NCBI RefSeq assembly: GCF_018374135.1
Contig: NZ_JAHAFS010000009.1
Coordinates: 25,863 to 89,862, forward strand
Direction of reading: 5' to 3'
DNA length: 64,000 nt
Source: Campylobacter gracilis
GTDB taxonomy: Bacteria > Campylobacterota > Campylobacteria > Campylobacterales > Campylobacteraceae
In this document: positions 53,719 through 63,446 of the stretch, piece after piece
Layout of the letters: each line of letters starts with the position of its first letter
How positions within the stretch are numbered: position 1 is the first letter of the stretch
Program-made: the position numbers and the translations under genes
The notes under the pieces: generated by a model
Databases searched by the model: none
Told to the model about the DNA's origin: nothing
The model's input: only the letters and a program-made list of their open reading frames with translations

Positions 53719-55068
53719 TCATCTCCGCCTTCTTGCCAAAAGATAAAACAAAATGATCGCCGTCAAAATCGCCGCAATTGCGGCGTAAATTTTACCCATG
53801 CCGCCGTAGCTTTTGGAGTCGTCGCTTAAATACAGATTTATTATCGCGCCGTTGTCTGTCGAAATTTCAAGCTTCGCGCCCTTTGCGCCGTTTAGTTTTA
53901 CGCGCAGCATATTTGCCGCTGGGCTTGAAATTTCGGGCTTATCCATAAAGGAGTAGCTGGTTTTGTAGCTTTTCATCAAATCGTTGCAGTCTTTCGGGGC
54001 TACGAATATATCGTAAAACGCGCCGTTTTTCACGCTCAAATTTTCTCCGCCTTGCACGACGAAGTATCTAAATTTGGGCGCTTGCGTGATAAACTCCCAC
54101 CGCAGCGTCTTTTGCTTCCCGCCCTGCTCGTAATTAAACTCCGCGCCGTATTTAGCGTCAAATTTGAAAACCTCTCTGCTGAAAAGCACGAACTGCCTGT
54201 CACTCAAAATCGCGTTAGGATCGGAGTTTTTGTCTAAAATTTTAACGTTTTGAAGCTCCCTGCCGCCTTCGTAAATTTTAAAACTTTTCATCGTTACGGG
54301 CGGTTCCTTGGCATTAAATTCCACGCTTACGGGGTTTGCGGTGATTTTGCACTCGGGTATGGGATCCGGAATTTCATTGCTGAAAAACGCAAGCGCGGGC
54401 TCGTCGTTCGGGTAGTAGACGTAAGGGCGCGAGTTTAGCGCAGTGGCGCCTTTGAACTTATCCTCCCTCATCCGTAGCGTTTCGTTTTTGCACATCCCAA
54501 GTAGAAATTTGCCGCTTCCTTTGTCGTTTAAATTTCGCGAGCAAAAGGCGTTGAGGCGCGAATTCCCCATCTCAAAAACGTAACTGCTTTTTTTGTCGTG
54601 CTCAAAATAGCCGATGCCGATCTCATCCGAGGCAAAATCCAAAAATGCAAATCTATGGTAAATCGCGCTTAAAAGCCCGTCGATCGCGCTTTTTAGATCG
54701 CCTGAATTATAGGATAAATTTTCTCTCACGACGGCATTATAGCCTGCGTAAAAAGCGCGCTTTGACGGATTTTCGCCCGTAAAGCCCGCTCGGCCCGCGG
54801 TTTCGTCGTGCGACATCGCCTCGTTTGCGACGACATATTTTGCGTGATTAAGCGCGGAGGTATTTAAAATTTCATTCTGCGAAAGCTGATTTAGCCCCGT
54901 TTTGGCGCGCACATTGTTGATGTAGCTTAGCGGATCGTCGTAAAAGGAAAAGCCGCTCATCGCAACGAGCGGCTGTTTTAAATTTGAGGGGGTATTTTCG
55001 CATGCGGCAAAAAGCGCGCAGATCGCCCCAAGGCCCAGGAGCCTAAGTCGTAGGGCCCGCTTTGGCAA
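53719..55068 (-). CDS. CAP-domain lipoprotein with a C-terminal membrane anchor
   Basis: 449 residues. The N-terminus is a lipoprotein signal with lipobox LFAAC (Cys 23). A CAP/SCP-like domain follows (about 45-170), with [16 protein letters not shown] and [13 protein letters not shown] long beta-rich region runs to about 415, then a hydrophobic segment (about 424-443) and RRRR at the very end. Two membrane anchors on one protein are unusual. It starts with TTG at 55068 and overlaps the pckA end by 26 bases. CAP proteins vary widely in role; I cannot say which applies. Confidence 0.75.
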   Translation of the reverse strand: MPKRALRLRLLGLGAICALFAACENTPSNLKQPLVAMSGFSFYDDPLSYINNVRAKTGLNQLSQNEILNTSALNHAKYVVANEAMSHDETAGRAGFTGENPSKRAFYAGYNAVVRENLSYNSGDLKSAIDGLLSAIYHRFAFLDFASDEIGIGYFEHDKKSSYVFEMGNSRLNAFCSRNLNDKGSGKFLLGMCKNETLRMREDKFKGATALNSRPYVYYPNDEPALAFFSNEIPDPIPECKITANPVSVEFNAKEPPVTMKSFKIYEGGRELQNVKILDKNSDPNAILSDRQFVLFSREVFKFDAKYGAEFNYEQGGKQKTLRWEFITQAPKFRYFVVQGGENLSVKNGAFYDIFVAPKDCNDLMKSYKTSYSFMDKPEISSPAANMLRVKLNGAKGAKLEISTDNGAIINLYLSDDSKSYGGMGKIYAAIAAILTAIILFYLLARRRR

Positions 55069-56626
55069 ACTCGACCCCCTCTTTTACGTCCTCGTAGCGT
55101 TTAAAATTCTCTTCAAACATCTTTGCGAGCTTATCGCGCGTGATCTTATATTCCGCCGGGTGCGTCCACGTATTGATCGGATTTAGCAGCTTCGTCTCGA
55201 CGCCTGCGAGCTCTTTTGGGATCGCTAGGTTAAATTTCTCGAAATTTTCAAATTCGCACTTTTTGATGCTGCCGTCAAGGATCGCGTTTATGCACGCGCG
55301 TGTGGCTTTGATGCTCATTCGCTTGCCCACGCCATACGCGCCGCCGCTCCAGCCGGTGTTTACGAGATAGACGCTGACATTGTGCTTATCGATCTTTTCG
55401 CCTAGCAGCTTAGCGTAAACGGTCGGGTGCAGCGGCATAAACGGCTCGCCGAAGCACGCACTAAAGGTCGCTACAGGCTCGGTGATACCGCGCTCGGTGC
55501 CTGCGACTTTTGCCGTATAGCCGCTTAGGAAATAATACATCGCCTGCTCTTTGCTTAGCTTTGCGACCGGCGGCAAAACGCCGAATGCGTCGGCGGTTAG
55601 GAAGATTATGTTTTTCGGATGGCCGCCCGCAGAGCTTGGCTCGTAGCCCTCGATATGATAGATCGGGTAGCTGACGCGGGTGTTTTCGGTCTTGCTGCCG
55701 TCTTTGTAGTCCACGACGCCAGCTTCGTTGGCGACCACATTTTCAAGCAACGCGTCGCGTTTGATCGCGGCGTAAATTTCAGGCTCGCTGCTCGGGTCTA
55801 AATTTATGCATTTCGCGTAGCAGCCACCCTCGAAGTTAAATATCCCCTCATCGTCCCAGCCGTGCTCATCATCGCCGATTAGCTTGCGGTTCGGATCTGT
55901 AGAGAGCGTCGTTTTGCCAGTGCCGCTTAGGCCGAAAAATAATGCCGTATCGCCCTGCTTGCCCACGTTTGCCGAGCAGTGCATCGACATTTTGCCCGCA
56001 AGCGGCAGCCAGTAGTTCATCATCGAAAAAATTCCCTTTTTCATCTCGCCGCCGTACCACGTGCCGCCGATAACCGCGACGTTTTCCTCGACGTTAAAGA
56101 TAACGAAAACGTCGGAATGCAGTCCGTCGCTCGCGTAATCTTCGTTTTTGCATTTACACGCGTTATAAACGACGAAATCGGGATGAAATTCCGCTAGCTC
56201 GCTCTTACTTGGGCGGATGAACATATTTTTAACAAAATGCGCCTGCCATGCGACTTCGGTTACGAAGCGCACGTTTTTACGGCTGGATTTGCTAGCGCCG
56301 CAAAATGCGTCCTGAATAAAAATTTCCTTGCCACTTAGCTGAGCTTTGGCTTTGGCTAAAAGCTTGTCAAAAAGCTCTTTTGAGATAGGTTGGTTTACCT
56401 TGCCCCAGGCGATGTATTTTTGGCTCGGGTCCTGCTTTACGAAGTACTTATCCTTTGGGCTGCGACCCGTAAAGATGCCAGTATCGACCATAAAAGTACC
56501 GTTGCTTGACACGCGCCCTTCATTCATCGCCTTTTCAAGCTCAAAAAGCTCGTCGTAGCTTAAGTTGTAGTTGATTTTTTTGATATTTTTAAGACCTAGT
56601 TTATCCAGATCGTTTGGAGTCGTCAT
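55043..56626 (-). CDS. pckA: Phosphoenolpyruvate carboxykinase (ATP)
   Basis: 527 residues. The ATP loop is [11 protein letters not shown] (about 240-250), with the oxaloacetate/metal region FGLSGTGK and later [10 protein letters not shown] and a [12 protein letters not shown] segment. The ATP type converts oxaloacetate to phosphoenolpyruvate. With pycB next to it, the pair connects pyruvate, oxaloacetate and PEP, as in C. jejuni (Cj0932-Cj0933). Confidence 0.97.
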   Translation of the reverse strand: MTTPNDLDKLGLKNIKKINYNLSYDELFELEKAMNEGRVSSNGTFMVDTGIFTGRSPKDKYFVKQDPSQKYIAWGKVNQPISKELFDKLLAKAKAQLSGKEIFIQDAFCGASKSSRKNVRFVTEVAWQAHFVKNMFIRPSKSELAEFHPDFVVYNACKCKNEDYASDGLHSDVFVIFNVEENVAVIGGTWYGGEMKKGIFSMMNYWLPLAGKMSMHCSANVGKQGDTALFFGLSGTGKTTLSTDPNRKLIGDDEHGWDDEGIFNFEGGCYAKCINLDPSSEPEIYAAIKRDALLENVVANEAGVVDYKDGSKTENTRVSYPIYHIEGYEPSSAGGHPKNIIFLTADAFGVLPPVAKLSKEQAMYYFLSGYTAKVAGTERGITEPVATFSACFGEPFMPLHPTVYAKLLGEKIDKHNVSVYLVNTGWSGGAYGVGKRMSIKATRACINAILDGSIKKCEFENFEKFNLAIPKELAGVETKLLNPINTWTHPAEYKITRDKLAKMFEENFKRYEDVKEGVEFAKAGPTT

Positions 56627-56758
56627 TTTGCGTCCTTTTTAAATTAAATTTTGATAAAAGATTGCGCTATTATAGCTTAAAATTTAGGTGAGCTCGCTTA
56701 AGCACCGAGGATGGTCGCCATAAAATTTAGGCGGAAGCGCCCGCCTAAATTTTAGAGC

Positions 56759-58597
56759 TTATCTTAAAATCGCGAGCACCTGATCGGCATCGACCGTATC
56801 GCCTTGAGCGACTAAAATTTTATCGATTACGCCACCACGCGGGCTTTCGATATTTATCTCCATCTTCATCGCCTCAAGAACGATGACATTCTGTCCCGCC
56901 TTAACAGCGTCGCCTTCCTTTATTAAAATTTTAAATACATTACTAGGAAGCGTCGCTTTTATATCGTTATCGTCCGTACCACCTCGCGCGTCAGCAGTGG
57001 ACTGCTCATGGGTGGAGCTTTGCGGCTGCGGCTTTGCGGGCGCTGAGGTATTGAAGCTGACGTCGTATCGATCGCCGTTTACGAGCACGTTTTGTCCGGC
57101 AAATTCTACGCTGTAAATTTTGCCGTTAATCTTAACGTCAAATTTGCCGTTTTTAGAAATACCGCTTTGATGACTTTCGGCGGGTGCTACGTCCTCTTTT
57201 TTGCGGCTCATAACCTTACCCTCGCCTTTTAAAAACGCGATGCCCTTTTCTTTGCAAGCAAGCGCGATAAATATGTTCTCCTCGCTAGGCTCGATGCCCT
57301 GCTCGCGTAGAATCTTCTGCGCATACGCAACGCTCTTGCTCTCGTCGGCATCGGCTATATCTACGGCGTGTTTGGTCGTAGGCTGTAGTCCGAGCTGCTC
57401 CGCCGCCATCTTAATCACGCCGTCGTCCGGCTTAACGGGCGTTTTGCCGAAATAGCCTAGCACCATCTTGCCGTAGCCTTCGGCGATCTTTTTCCACGGG
57501 CCGAACATTACGTTGTTAAACGCTTGCTGGAAATAAAACTGGCTAACCGGCGTCACGCTCGTACCAAAGCCGCCCTTTTCGACGACCTCGCGCATAGCCT
57601 TGATGACGGCTGGGAATTTGTCTAAAATTTTATTATCGCGCATCATCTGGGTGTTTGCGGTAAGCGCGCCTCCTGGCATCGGCGAAAACGGAATTAGCGG
57701 GCTTACCTGCGTAGCCTCGGGCGGCATGAAGTAATCCTTCAAGCACTCGCCCAAAACCTCTTCGTATTTTAAAATTTTCTCTGCATCCAAGCCTAGGTCG
57801 AAATTTTGCCCCTTCGTCGCGTGCAGCAGCGTGAGGATGTCCGGCTGGCTCGTGCCGCCGCTTACGGGATGCGCGGTAAGGTCGATGCCGTCTACGCCCG
57901 CAACGAGCGCAGCCTGATAGCACGCGACGCTAACTCCCGCCGTCTCGTGCGTATGCAGGCGGATATGCACTCCGTCGCCTAGAATTTTACGCGCGCGCTT
58001 GATCGTCTCATAGACCTTCTGCGGGCTGCTGGTGCCGCTTGCGTCTTTGAAGCAGACGCTGTCAAACGGGATCTGCGCGTCTAAAATTTGACGCAAAATT
58101 CTCTCGTAAAACGCCGCATCGTGCGCGCCGCTGCATCCAGGCGGCAGATCCATCATCGTAACCACGACTTCGTGTTTAAGGCCGTGACGATGTATGCACT
58201 CGCCGCTAAATTTTAAATTTTCCACGTCGTTTAGCGCGTCGAAATTTCGAATCGTCGTCGTGCCGTGTTTGGCAAAAAGCTTGGCGTGCAGATCGATGAT
58301 CTCGCGGCTGCCTGTATCGAGCGTGACGGTATTTACGCCGCGGCTAAGGGTTTGCAGGTTCGCCTCAGGCCCCACGATGCTTCTAAATTTATCCATCATC
58401 TCAAAGGCGTCTTCGTTTAGGTAAAAATACAGGCTCTGAAACCGCGCGCCGCCGCCAAACTCGAAGTGCGTGATGCCGGCGTCTTTGGCCGCGCTAACGG
58501 CAGGCAAGAAGTCCTGCATCGCCACGCGCGCGCCAAAAACCGACTGAAATCCGTCGCGAAAAGTCGTATCCATAACGTCGATAAGCTTTTTAGCCAT
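56759..58597 (-). CDS. pycB: Pyruvate carboxylase subunit B / oxaloacetate decarboxylase alpha-like
   Basis: 612 residues. The carboxyltransferase domain begins MDTTFRDGFQSVFG, with the metal-binding HLRLHTHETAGV region and an HPVSGGTSQPD loop. The C-terminal biotinyl domain has EAMKMEINIES, where the lysine carries biotin, about 45 residues from the end. The linker before it is Pro/Gln/Ser-rich. In C. jejuni the equivalent gene (Cj0933) is the B subunit of a two-part pyruvate carboxylase; an oxaloacetate-decarboxylase role is also possible. The A subunit is not in the window. Confidence 0.93.
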   Translation of the reverse strand: MAKKLIDVMDTTFRDGFQSVFGARVAMQDFLPAVSAAKDAGITHFEFGGGARFQSLYFYLNEDAFEMMDKFRSIVGPEANLQTLSRGVNTVTLDTGSREIIDLHAKLFAKHGTTTIRNFDALNDVENLKFSGECIHRHGLKHEVVVTMMDLPPGCSGAHDAAFYERILRQILDAQIPFDSVCFKDASGTSSPQKVYETIKRARKILGDGVHIRLHTHETAGVSVACYQAALVAGVDGIDLTAHPVSGGTSQPDILTLLHATKGQNFDLGLDAEKILKYEEVLGECLKDYFMPPEATQVSPLIPFSPMPGGALTANTQMMRDNKILDKFPAVIKAMREVVEKGGFGTSVTPVSQFYFQQAFNNVMFGPWKKIAEGYGKMVLGYFGKTPVKPDDGVIKMAAEQLGLQPTTKHAVDIADADESKSVAYAQKILREQGIEPSEENIFIALACKEKGIAFLKGEGKVMSRKKEDVAPAESHQSGISKNGKFDVKINGKIYSVEFAGQNVLVNGDRYDVSFNTSAPAKPQPQSSTHEQSTADARGGTDDNDIKATLPSNVFKILIKEGDAVKAGQNVIVLEAMKMEINIESPRGGVIDKILVAQGDTVDADQVLAILR

Positions 58598-58639
58598 TTT
58601 TTAGCTCCTAGGTTAAATTTAGCGTGAATTTTAATATTT

Positions 58640-60001
58640 CTAGCCTAAAAAAGCTTTTAAACCGAAAACCCCCGGAAAGATTGCGAGCGTTAATAGCACT
58701 AGAATTTGCAATAAAATAAAAGGTAGCACGCCCTTGTAAATATCCGTGGTATGGATTTGCGGAGGCGTTACGCCCTTTAAGAAAAATATCGAAAATCCAA
58801 ATGGCGGCGTCATAAACGACGTTTGTAAATTTACAGCGATTAAGATCGCAAACCACACGGGATTGATATGCAAAGACTCTACTATCGGCAAAAGTATCGG
58901 CAAAATGATATATGAAATTTCGACATAATCGAGAAAAAATCCAAGCACTATGATAACTACCATCGTAAGCGCGATAAATCCCCATGCTTGACCGGGCAGA
59001 TTCTCCATAAAATTTTTTACGACCTCATCTCCGCCCGTGTAAGAAAAAATCATCGAAAATGCCGTGGCGCCCATCAAAATCATAAAAACCATGCCCGAAA
59101 TTTTAGCGGTATTTTTTAACGCGTCATAGATCAGTCTAAACGAAAATGTGCGGTATAAAACAGCTAGCGCTATCGCACCCAAGCAGCCTACCGACGAGCT
59201 CTCCGTAGGCGTAGCGATGCCCGCAAAAATAGATCCCAAGACGAGCAAAATCAGCACGAGCACCGGCACGACGTTTTTAAGCGCGATAAAAATTTGCTTT
59301 GATTTGCTAAGTCCCTCTAGCGGCGGAACAGGCGGCGCATAATCTTTGCAAATATATGAAATAATCGCAATATAAATCACGTAAAAACCCACTAACACGA
59401 GCCCAGGAATAACTGCTGCGGAGAAAAGGTCACCTACCGAAACGGAAAGTATATCTCCTAAAATAATCAGCACGATCGAGGGCGGAATAATCTGCCCAAG
59501 CGTGCCCGCAGCAGCGATAGTGCCGGTAGCTAGGGGCTTATCGTAGCCGTATTTCATCATCACGGGCAGGCTGATGACGCCCATAGCGATGACGGTTGCG
59601 CCCACGATGCCCGTCGTAGCCGCAAGTAATGCGCCTACCAAAACGGTACTAATCGCCACGCCACCTCGTACGCCGCCGAATAAAAATGCCATCGACTCTA
59701 ATAAGCGCTCCGCAAGACGAGTCTTTTGCAAAATCATACCCATCAAAATAAAAAGCGGCACCGAAATTAGCAGCTGATTTTCCATAATCGAGTAAATTCT
59801 ATTAGGCATCAGTGAAAAAAATTGCCTACTCATATCCTCGAAAGCTTCAGTTAAAATTTCAAAGCCCTGCGCGTAATCCCATGCCTCACTAAGTCCGTAG
59901 ATAAAGCCGAAAATCACCGCTACAGCACCGAACGTAAACGCAACGGGAAAACCCAGTAGCAGCATAAAAAGCGCTGCCGCAAACATCACTATGCCTATCA
60001 T
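58640..60001 (-). CDS. TRAP transporter large permease (DctM)
   Basis: 453 residues from the ATG at 60001 (MIGIVMFAAALFMLLLG), the normal DctM start; an in-frame ATG 14 codons upstream gives a charged N-terminus and is rejected. About twelve membrane segments, with VSVPLFILMGMIL, a PPSIVLIILG loop and the GIATPTESSSVG motif typical of DctM. It transports C4-dicarboxylates or similar acids with Na+ or H+. The small subunit lies 93 bases upstream; no DctP-type binding-protein gene is visible. Confidence 0.9.
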   Translation of the reverse strand: MIGIVMFAAALFMLLLGFPVAFTFGAVAVIFGFIYGLSEAWDYAQGFEILTEAFEDMSRQFFSLMPNRIYSIMENQLLISVPLFILMGMILQKTRLAERLLESMAFLFGGVRGGVAISTVLVGALLAATTGIVGATVIAMGVISLPVMMKYGYDKPLATGTIAAAGTLGQIIPPSIVLIILGDILSVSVGDLFSAAVIPGLVLVGFYVIYIAIISYICKDYAPPVPPLEGLSKSKQIFIALKNVVPVLVLILLVLGSIFAGIATPTESSSVGCLGAIALAVLYRTFSFRLIYDALKNTAKISGMVFMILMGATAFSMIFSYTGGDEVVKNFMENLPGQAWGFIALTMVVIIVLGFFLDYVEISYIILPILLPIVESLHINPVWFAILIAVNLQTSFMTPPFGFSIFFLKGVTPPQIHTTDIYKGVLPFILLQILVLLTLAIFPGVFGLKAFLG

Positions 60002-60094
60002 AGCTCGCCACCTTTTATCTCGCCGTGGCAAAATTCCGCCCAAGCGCGAAAAGCGTAAAATTTATAGAATTTTAAATTTAAGCTCATTTTGCCC

Positions 60095-60664
60095 TCACAC
60101 ACTCTGCGCGCCCGAAGAATTCCCACTAAGAAATTCCGAGCCCTTGTTTTCCCTAACATCAAGCAGGGCGTTAATATTTTTAATCAAAAATCCAAATGCG
60201 TAGATAAATAAAAACGCGTAGCTAAGTGTGATTGCAGACTTGATGATCCAAAGATGCTGCATGCCGCCGGGATTGGCGCTGGCCTCATGGCTCGTATAAG
60301 CCTCGCTCACATAATCGATCGAAAAGAACGCCACGAGCGCCACGAAAGGCAAAATGAAAAATATCGTGCCTAAGATATTTATGAGCGCTTTTGCAGTGGG
60401 ATTAAATTTTTCGTAAAAAATATCCACGCGAACGTGGGCGTTTTCTTTGAGCGCGTAGGTCACACCGAATAAAAACATCGCCGAATATAGCCACCACGTA
60501 AGTTCTTGCATAGCGACGGAATTTGCGGCAGGGAAAAGATAACGCGCCACAACATTGTAAAAAACGACTATAACTAAAAGCGCCAAAAATACGATACTCA
60601 ATACGCCTAAGATATTTGCGAACGCATCAAAAGCTCTTTCTAATCTGCGTAAAAAACCCTTCAA
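60095..60664 (-). CDS. TRAP transporter small permease (DctQ)
   Basis: 189 residues with four membrane segments, the DctQ pattern: VVARYLFPAANSVAMQELTW in the second, then a loop with HVRVDIFYEK. DctQ links the large permease to the binding protein. It forms a two-gene unit with the DctM gene. Immediately upstream a divergent membrane-protein gene begins, so the DctP gene is not where it usually would be. Confidence 0.9.
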   Translation of the reverse strand: MKGFLRRLERAFDAFANILGVLSIVFLALLVIVVFYNVVARYLFPAANSVAMQELTWWLYSAMFLFGVTYALKENAHVRVDIFYEKFNPTAKALINILGTIFFILPFVALVAFFSIDYVSEAYTSHEASANPGGMQHLWIIKSAITLSYAFLFIYAFGFLIKNINALLDVRENKGSEFLSGNSSGAQSV

Positions 60665-60760
60665 AATTTTACCCTTTGCTTGAAATTTTTGTTATAAAAG
60701 CTGGGATTTTAGCAAAAATATCTGCAATTTATTATAAAATTATGCGCGGAAAGGATTTCT

Positions 60761-61372
60761 ATGATTTTAAAATTTCAAAACAGATACTCTAAAAGATTTC
60801 TCGCTTTTTGCGCTATCTGGGCGCTTTTTTGGCTAGCGTTTTCATATTTTTTCTTGCAAAAATTCCTTTTTATCTATCCGGAAAGCTTTAGCATTCACGT
60901 GAGATTCGCACTTTGCGCCATAGCGCTAGGAGCGGTAATTTTAGCGGTTTGTAGCAAGGACGTTTACGGCGCTATCTGCGGATATGTGGTGTGGTTTTAC
61001 GGCGCGGCGCTAGGATTTGTCTCGTCGCTAAATTTAGCTAAAATTCACACGGTACTGCGAGGGAACGGAGATATGAGCGGGATGAGCGGCTGCGGTGGAG
61101 CGGTGAGATTTTTAAATTTTGATTTAAGTGTGGTGCCAATTTTTAAGCCATTTAACAGCTGCGCATTCGACGTACCGGCCGTGCCTGCTGGTGCGGCGCT
61201 AGAGGGATTGCAAGCCAAGCTAACGGCGCTTTATAGCGGAGGTTGGTATCTGTTTCCGACAAGCAAAAGCGTGGATCTAGCGCAATTTTGGAGTTTTATC
61301 TTTATATTTTTCGCAATTATTTGGATGATTGGAATTTTTCTTGGATTTATAAATAGAAAGGCGCAGAGGTAG
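60761..61372 (+). CDS. Unknown four-segment membrane protein
   Basis: 203 residues. Hydrophobic segments lie at about 13-34, 46-64, 68-88 and 174-195. A loop of about 85 residues lies between the third and fourth and holds two cysteines about 19 residues apart (SGCGG and NSCAFD). The topology and the cysteine loop recall DsbB-like proteins, but the CxxC of DsbB is absent, so I do not assign it. A TATAAA element lies at 60733-60738 and a GAAAGGA site before the ATG. Confidence 0.65.
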   Translation: MILKFQNRYSKRFLAFCAIWALFWLAFSYFFLQKFLFIYPESFSIHVRFALCAIALGAVILAVCSKDVYGAICGYVVWFYGAALGFVSSLNLAKIHTVLRGNGDMSGMSGCGGAVRFLNFDLSVVPIFKPFNSCAFDVPAVPAGAALEGLQAKLTALYSGGWYLFPTSKSVDLAQFWSFIFIFFAIIWMIGIFLGFINRKAQR

Positions 61373-61389
61373 TCCCTGCGCCAAAGAAA

Positions 61390-61773
61390 TCATTGGACAA
61401 TTACTAGTGCATTGGAACTATAAAGATTTTCTACGGTTCTTAGATTTGCCGAATTCCAAACTGTAGCGCACAAACCATCATATCCTTTTGTAAGGGTAAT
61501 TTGCGATGCACTATTATATGTGTATGTGGCACAGACTGAACCTCTAGCCATAATAGGATTTGCCACATTCGTCATGTTGGTTAAATCTGCACTATAGCTC
61601 CCTTGTGAAGTATAGTATCCTATCATATCACTCAGAGACATAACTATGCTCTGTGTTGCCCTTACTACCTCTGCGTCGTCGCGTGTAGCTGCTAGTTTTG
61701 GAATGGCAATTGCCCCCAAAACACCTAAAATCACGATCACGAAAATTAATTCGATCATAGTAAAGCCCTTCAT
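61390..61773 (-). CDS. Type II/IV pseudopilin
   Basis: 127 residues. The prepilin peptidase site is KGFTMIELIF, with cleavage after G3 and Glu at mature position 5, followed by a long hydrophobic helix (VIVILGVLGAIAIPKLAA). The globular domain has two cysteines (VCATY and LCATVW) that may form a disulfide. Campylobacter uses a type II secretion-like system of this kind for natural transformation. The gene is alone; no other component of such a system is in the window. Confidence 0.85.
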   Translation of the reverse strand: MKGFTMIELIFVIVILGVLGAIAIPKLAATRDDAEVVRATQSIVMSLSDMIGYYTSQGSYSADLTNMTNVANPIMARGSVCATYTYNSASQITLTKGYDGLCATVWNSANLRTVENLYSSNALVIVQ

Positions 61774-61836
61774 GTTTTTATCCTTTGATAAAAAATTTTT
61801 GGACTTATATTATAAGACGTTTACTATAAATTTAGC

Positions 61837-62610
61837 TTAAAAATTCTTCGCAAACTCCAACATTTCAGGTAAAAATTTCATAGCATTCGCGCCGACCGCC
61901 AAATAATGGTTATTTATCAAGCTTTTTCCATTATAAAGAGGTGCTTTCATCGTCTTTAAATCCACTACCGTTCCGCCGCTTTGATGCAGCAAAAAATCCC
62001 CCGCGGCGATGTCCCAAAGCGAACAATCGCTAAATCTCGCATATGCGCTGGCGCCCCCCTCGGCTAAGATACAAAATTTTATTGCAGAGCCTTTGCGCAC
62101 TAGCTGCATTTTAAATTTTTGCGCAAATTGCGGATATTTTTCGGATTTGCTATGTCGGCCGTGCATGAAGATTTGCGGCGCGCTAGCGGGGCGAGCGAGC
62201 AGCGCGCCGTTTTTATAGACTCCGCCGCCATTCGAGCTATATATGTCGCCGCTTACGGGCACGCCGATCGCCGATAAAATCGGGCGCCCATGCTCGATCA
62301 GCGCGATGCAGACGCAAAACTCGCCGTTGCGTGCGATAAACTCCTTCGTGCCGTCCAGCGGATCTATGAGCCAAAATCTCTCCTCGCTCATGCGCTGCTT
62401 GCTATCCAGCACGCATTCTTCCGAGCAGATCGCGATGCCGCTAGGCTCCAGGGTGCTCATTATTACATCATTTGCCGCGAGATCCGCATTCGTAAGCGGC
62501 GATCTGTCCGCTTTGATGAAAATGTCGAATTTATCGTAGTTTTGCATTATCGCGGCGTTTGCCTTTTTTGCGGCGTTCGTCGCGAGCGCTAAAAGCTCAT
62601 CCAAGCCCAC
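61837..62610 (-). CDS. cysQ: CysQ-like 3'(2'),5'-bisphosphate nucleotidase
   Basis: 257 residues of the inositol monophosphatase fold. Metal-binding motifs are EECVLD (about 64-69), WLIDPLDGTKEFI (about 79-91) and CSLWDIAAGDFLL (about 199-211). CysQ hydrolyses 3'-phosphoadenosine 5'-phosphate formed in sulfate assimilation; another inositol-phosphatase-type substrate cannot be excluded. A single gene. Confidence 0.88.
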   Translation of the reverse strand: MGLDELLALATNAAKKANAAIMQNYDKFDIFIKADRSPLTNADLAANDVIMSTLEPSGIAICSEECVLDSKQRMSEERFWLIDPLDGTKEFIARNGEFCVCIALIEHGRPILSAIGVPVSGDIYSSNGGGVYKNGALLARPASAPQIFMHGRHSKSEKYPQFAQKFKMQLVRKGSAIKFCILAEGGASAYARFSDCSLWDIAAGDFLLHQSGGTVVDLKTMKAPLYNGKSLINNHYLAVGANAMKFLPEMLEFAKNF

Positions 62611-62728
62611 TTTCGCTCCTTAAATTTAACGGTGATTCTATCAAATTTAAAATTCTAAACGTCTAAATTTACGCAAGTAAAAACAGCCGAAATTCCAAAA
62701 CCCTTTAGAATTTTAATATTCTTTTTTA

Positions 62729-62734
62729 TATAAT
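62729..62734 (+). promoter_or_regulatory. Minus-10 element of the SapC-family gene
   Basis: TATAAT at 62729-62734 inside a T-rich run, 25 bases before the ATG at 62760, with an AAAGGA site at 62749-62754. Confidence 0.55.
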
Positions 62735-62759
62735 TGCTAAAATTTTTTAAAGGATCAAC

Positions 62760-63446
62760 ATGACTCCAGTCGTATTAGATAGCGTTAAACACGCGGATTT
62801 ACAGTATCACGCGGATGCATTCCCTACCGCGCCTTTCGTACCGGTGATCGCGCCGGAGATCCCGTTTTGCGCGGACAACCTCGTTATCGTATTTACCATC
62901 GAAAAAGAGCCCAAAATGGTGGCGCTGCTAGGGCGCACCAAAAACGTTCTAATCGATAAGGATTATAAAGGAACGGTGCCTTCCTCGGTGCAGAATTATC
63001 CGTTTTTCCTAGCCCAGATCGGCGAGCAGACGGCGATCTGCTTCGATGAGGACGCGCAGCAGATCAAGGGCGACGGCGAGGCGCTTTTTAAAGACGGCAA
63101 GCCGACGCCGTTTTTGGAAAATTTAAAAGAGGTGATGAAAAATTACGCAGATTTGGATATGCGCACGCGCGTTGCGGCGGCGGAATTTCAAAAGGCGGGG
63201 ATTTTAGAAGCCAAGGAGCTTGGCATCAACTCTAGCGGCAAGGAATCGTCCCTGCTAAACGGCTTTTCGGTCGTAAATCGCGAAAAACTTTTGAAGTTAA
63301 GCGATAAAAAGCTTGCGGATTTCGCGCGCCGCGGATATCTGGAGCTAGCGTATTTCCACTTAAAAAGCCTTGCAAATTTTCAGCGCCTAGGCGATAAGAT
63401 CATGCAGCTCGATCCGCCGATCGCGCCGAAAGAAGCGAAAAAATAG
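62760..63446 (+). CDS. SapC-family protein
   Basis: 228 residues. The family pattern is visible: an early HADAFPTAPFVPVIAPEIP segment, a middle VQNYPFFLAQIGEQTAICFD, GDGEALFKDGKPTPFL and a C-terminal region with LNGFSVVNREKLLKL. SapC was named in the C. fetus S-layer gene region, but the domain also occurs in many bacteria without S-layers and its biochemical role is unclear. There is no S-layer gene nearby. Confidence 0.85.
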   Translation: MTPVVLDSVKHADLQYHADAFPTAPFVPVIAPEIPFCADNLVIVFTIEKEPKMVALLGRTKNVLIDKDYKGTVPSSVQNYPFFLAQIGEQTAICFDEDAQQIKGDGEALFKDGKPTPFLENLKEVMKNYADLDMRTRVAAAEFQKAGILEAKELGINSSGKESSLLNGFSVVNREKLLKLSDKKLADFARRGYLELAYFHLKSLANFQRLGDKIMQLDPPIAPKEAKK

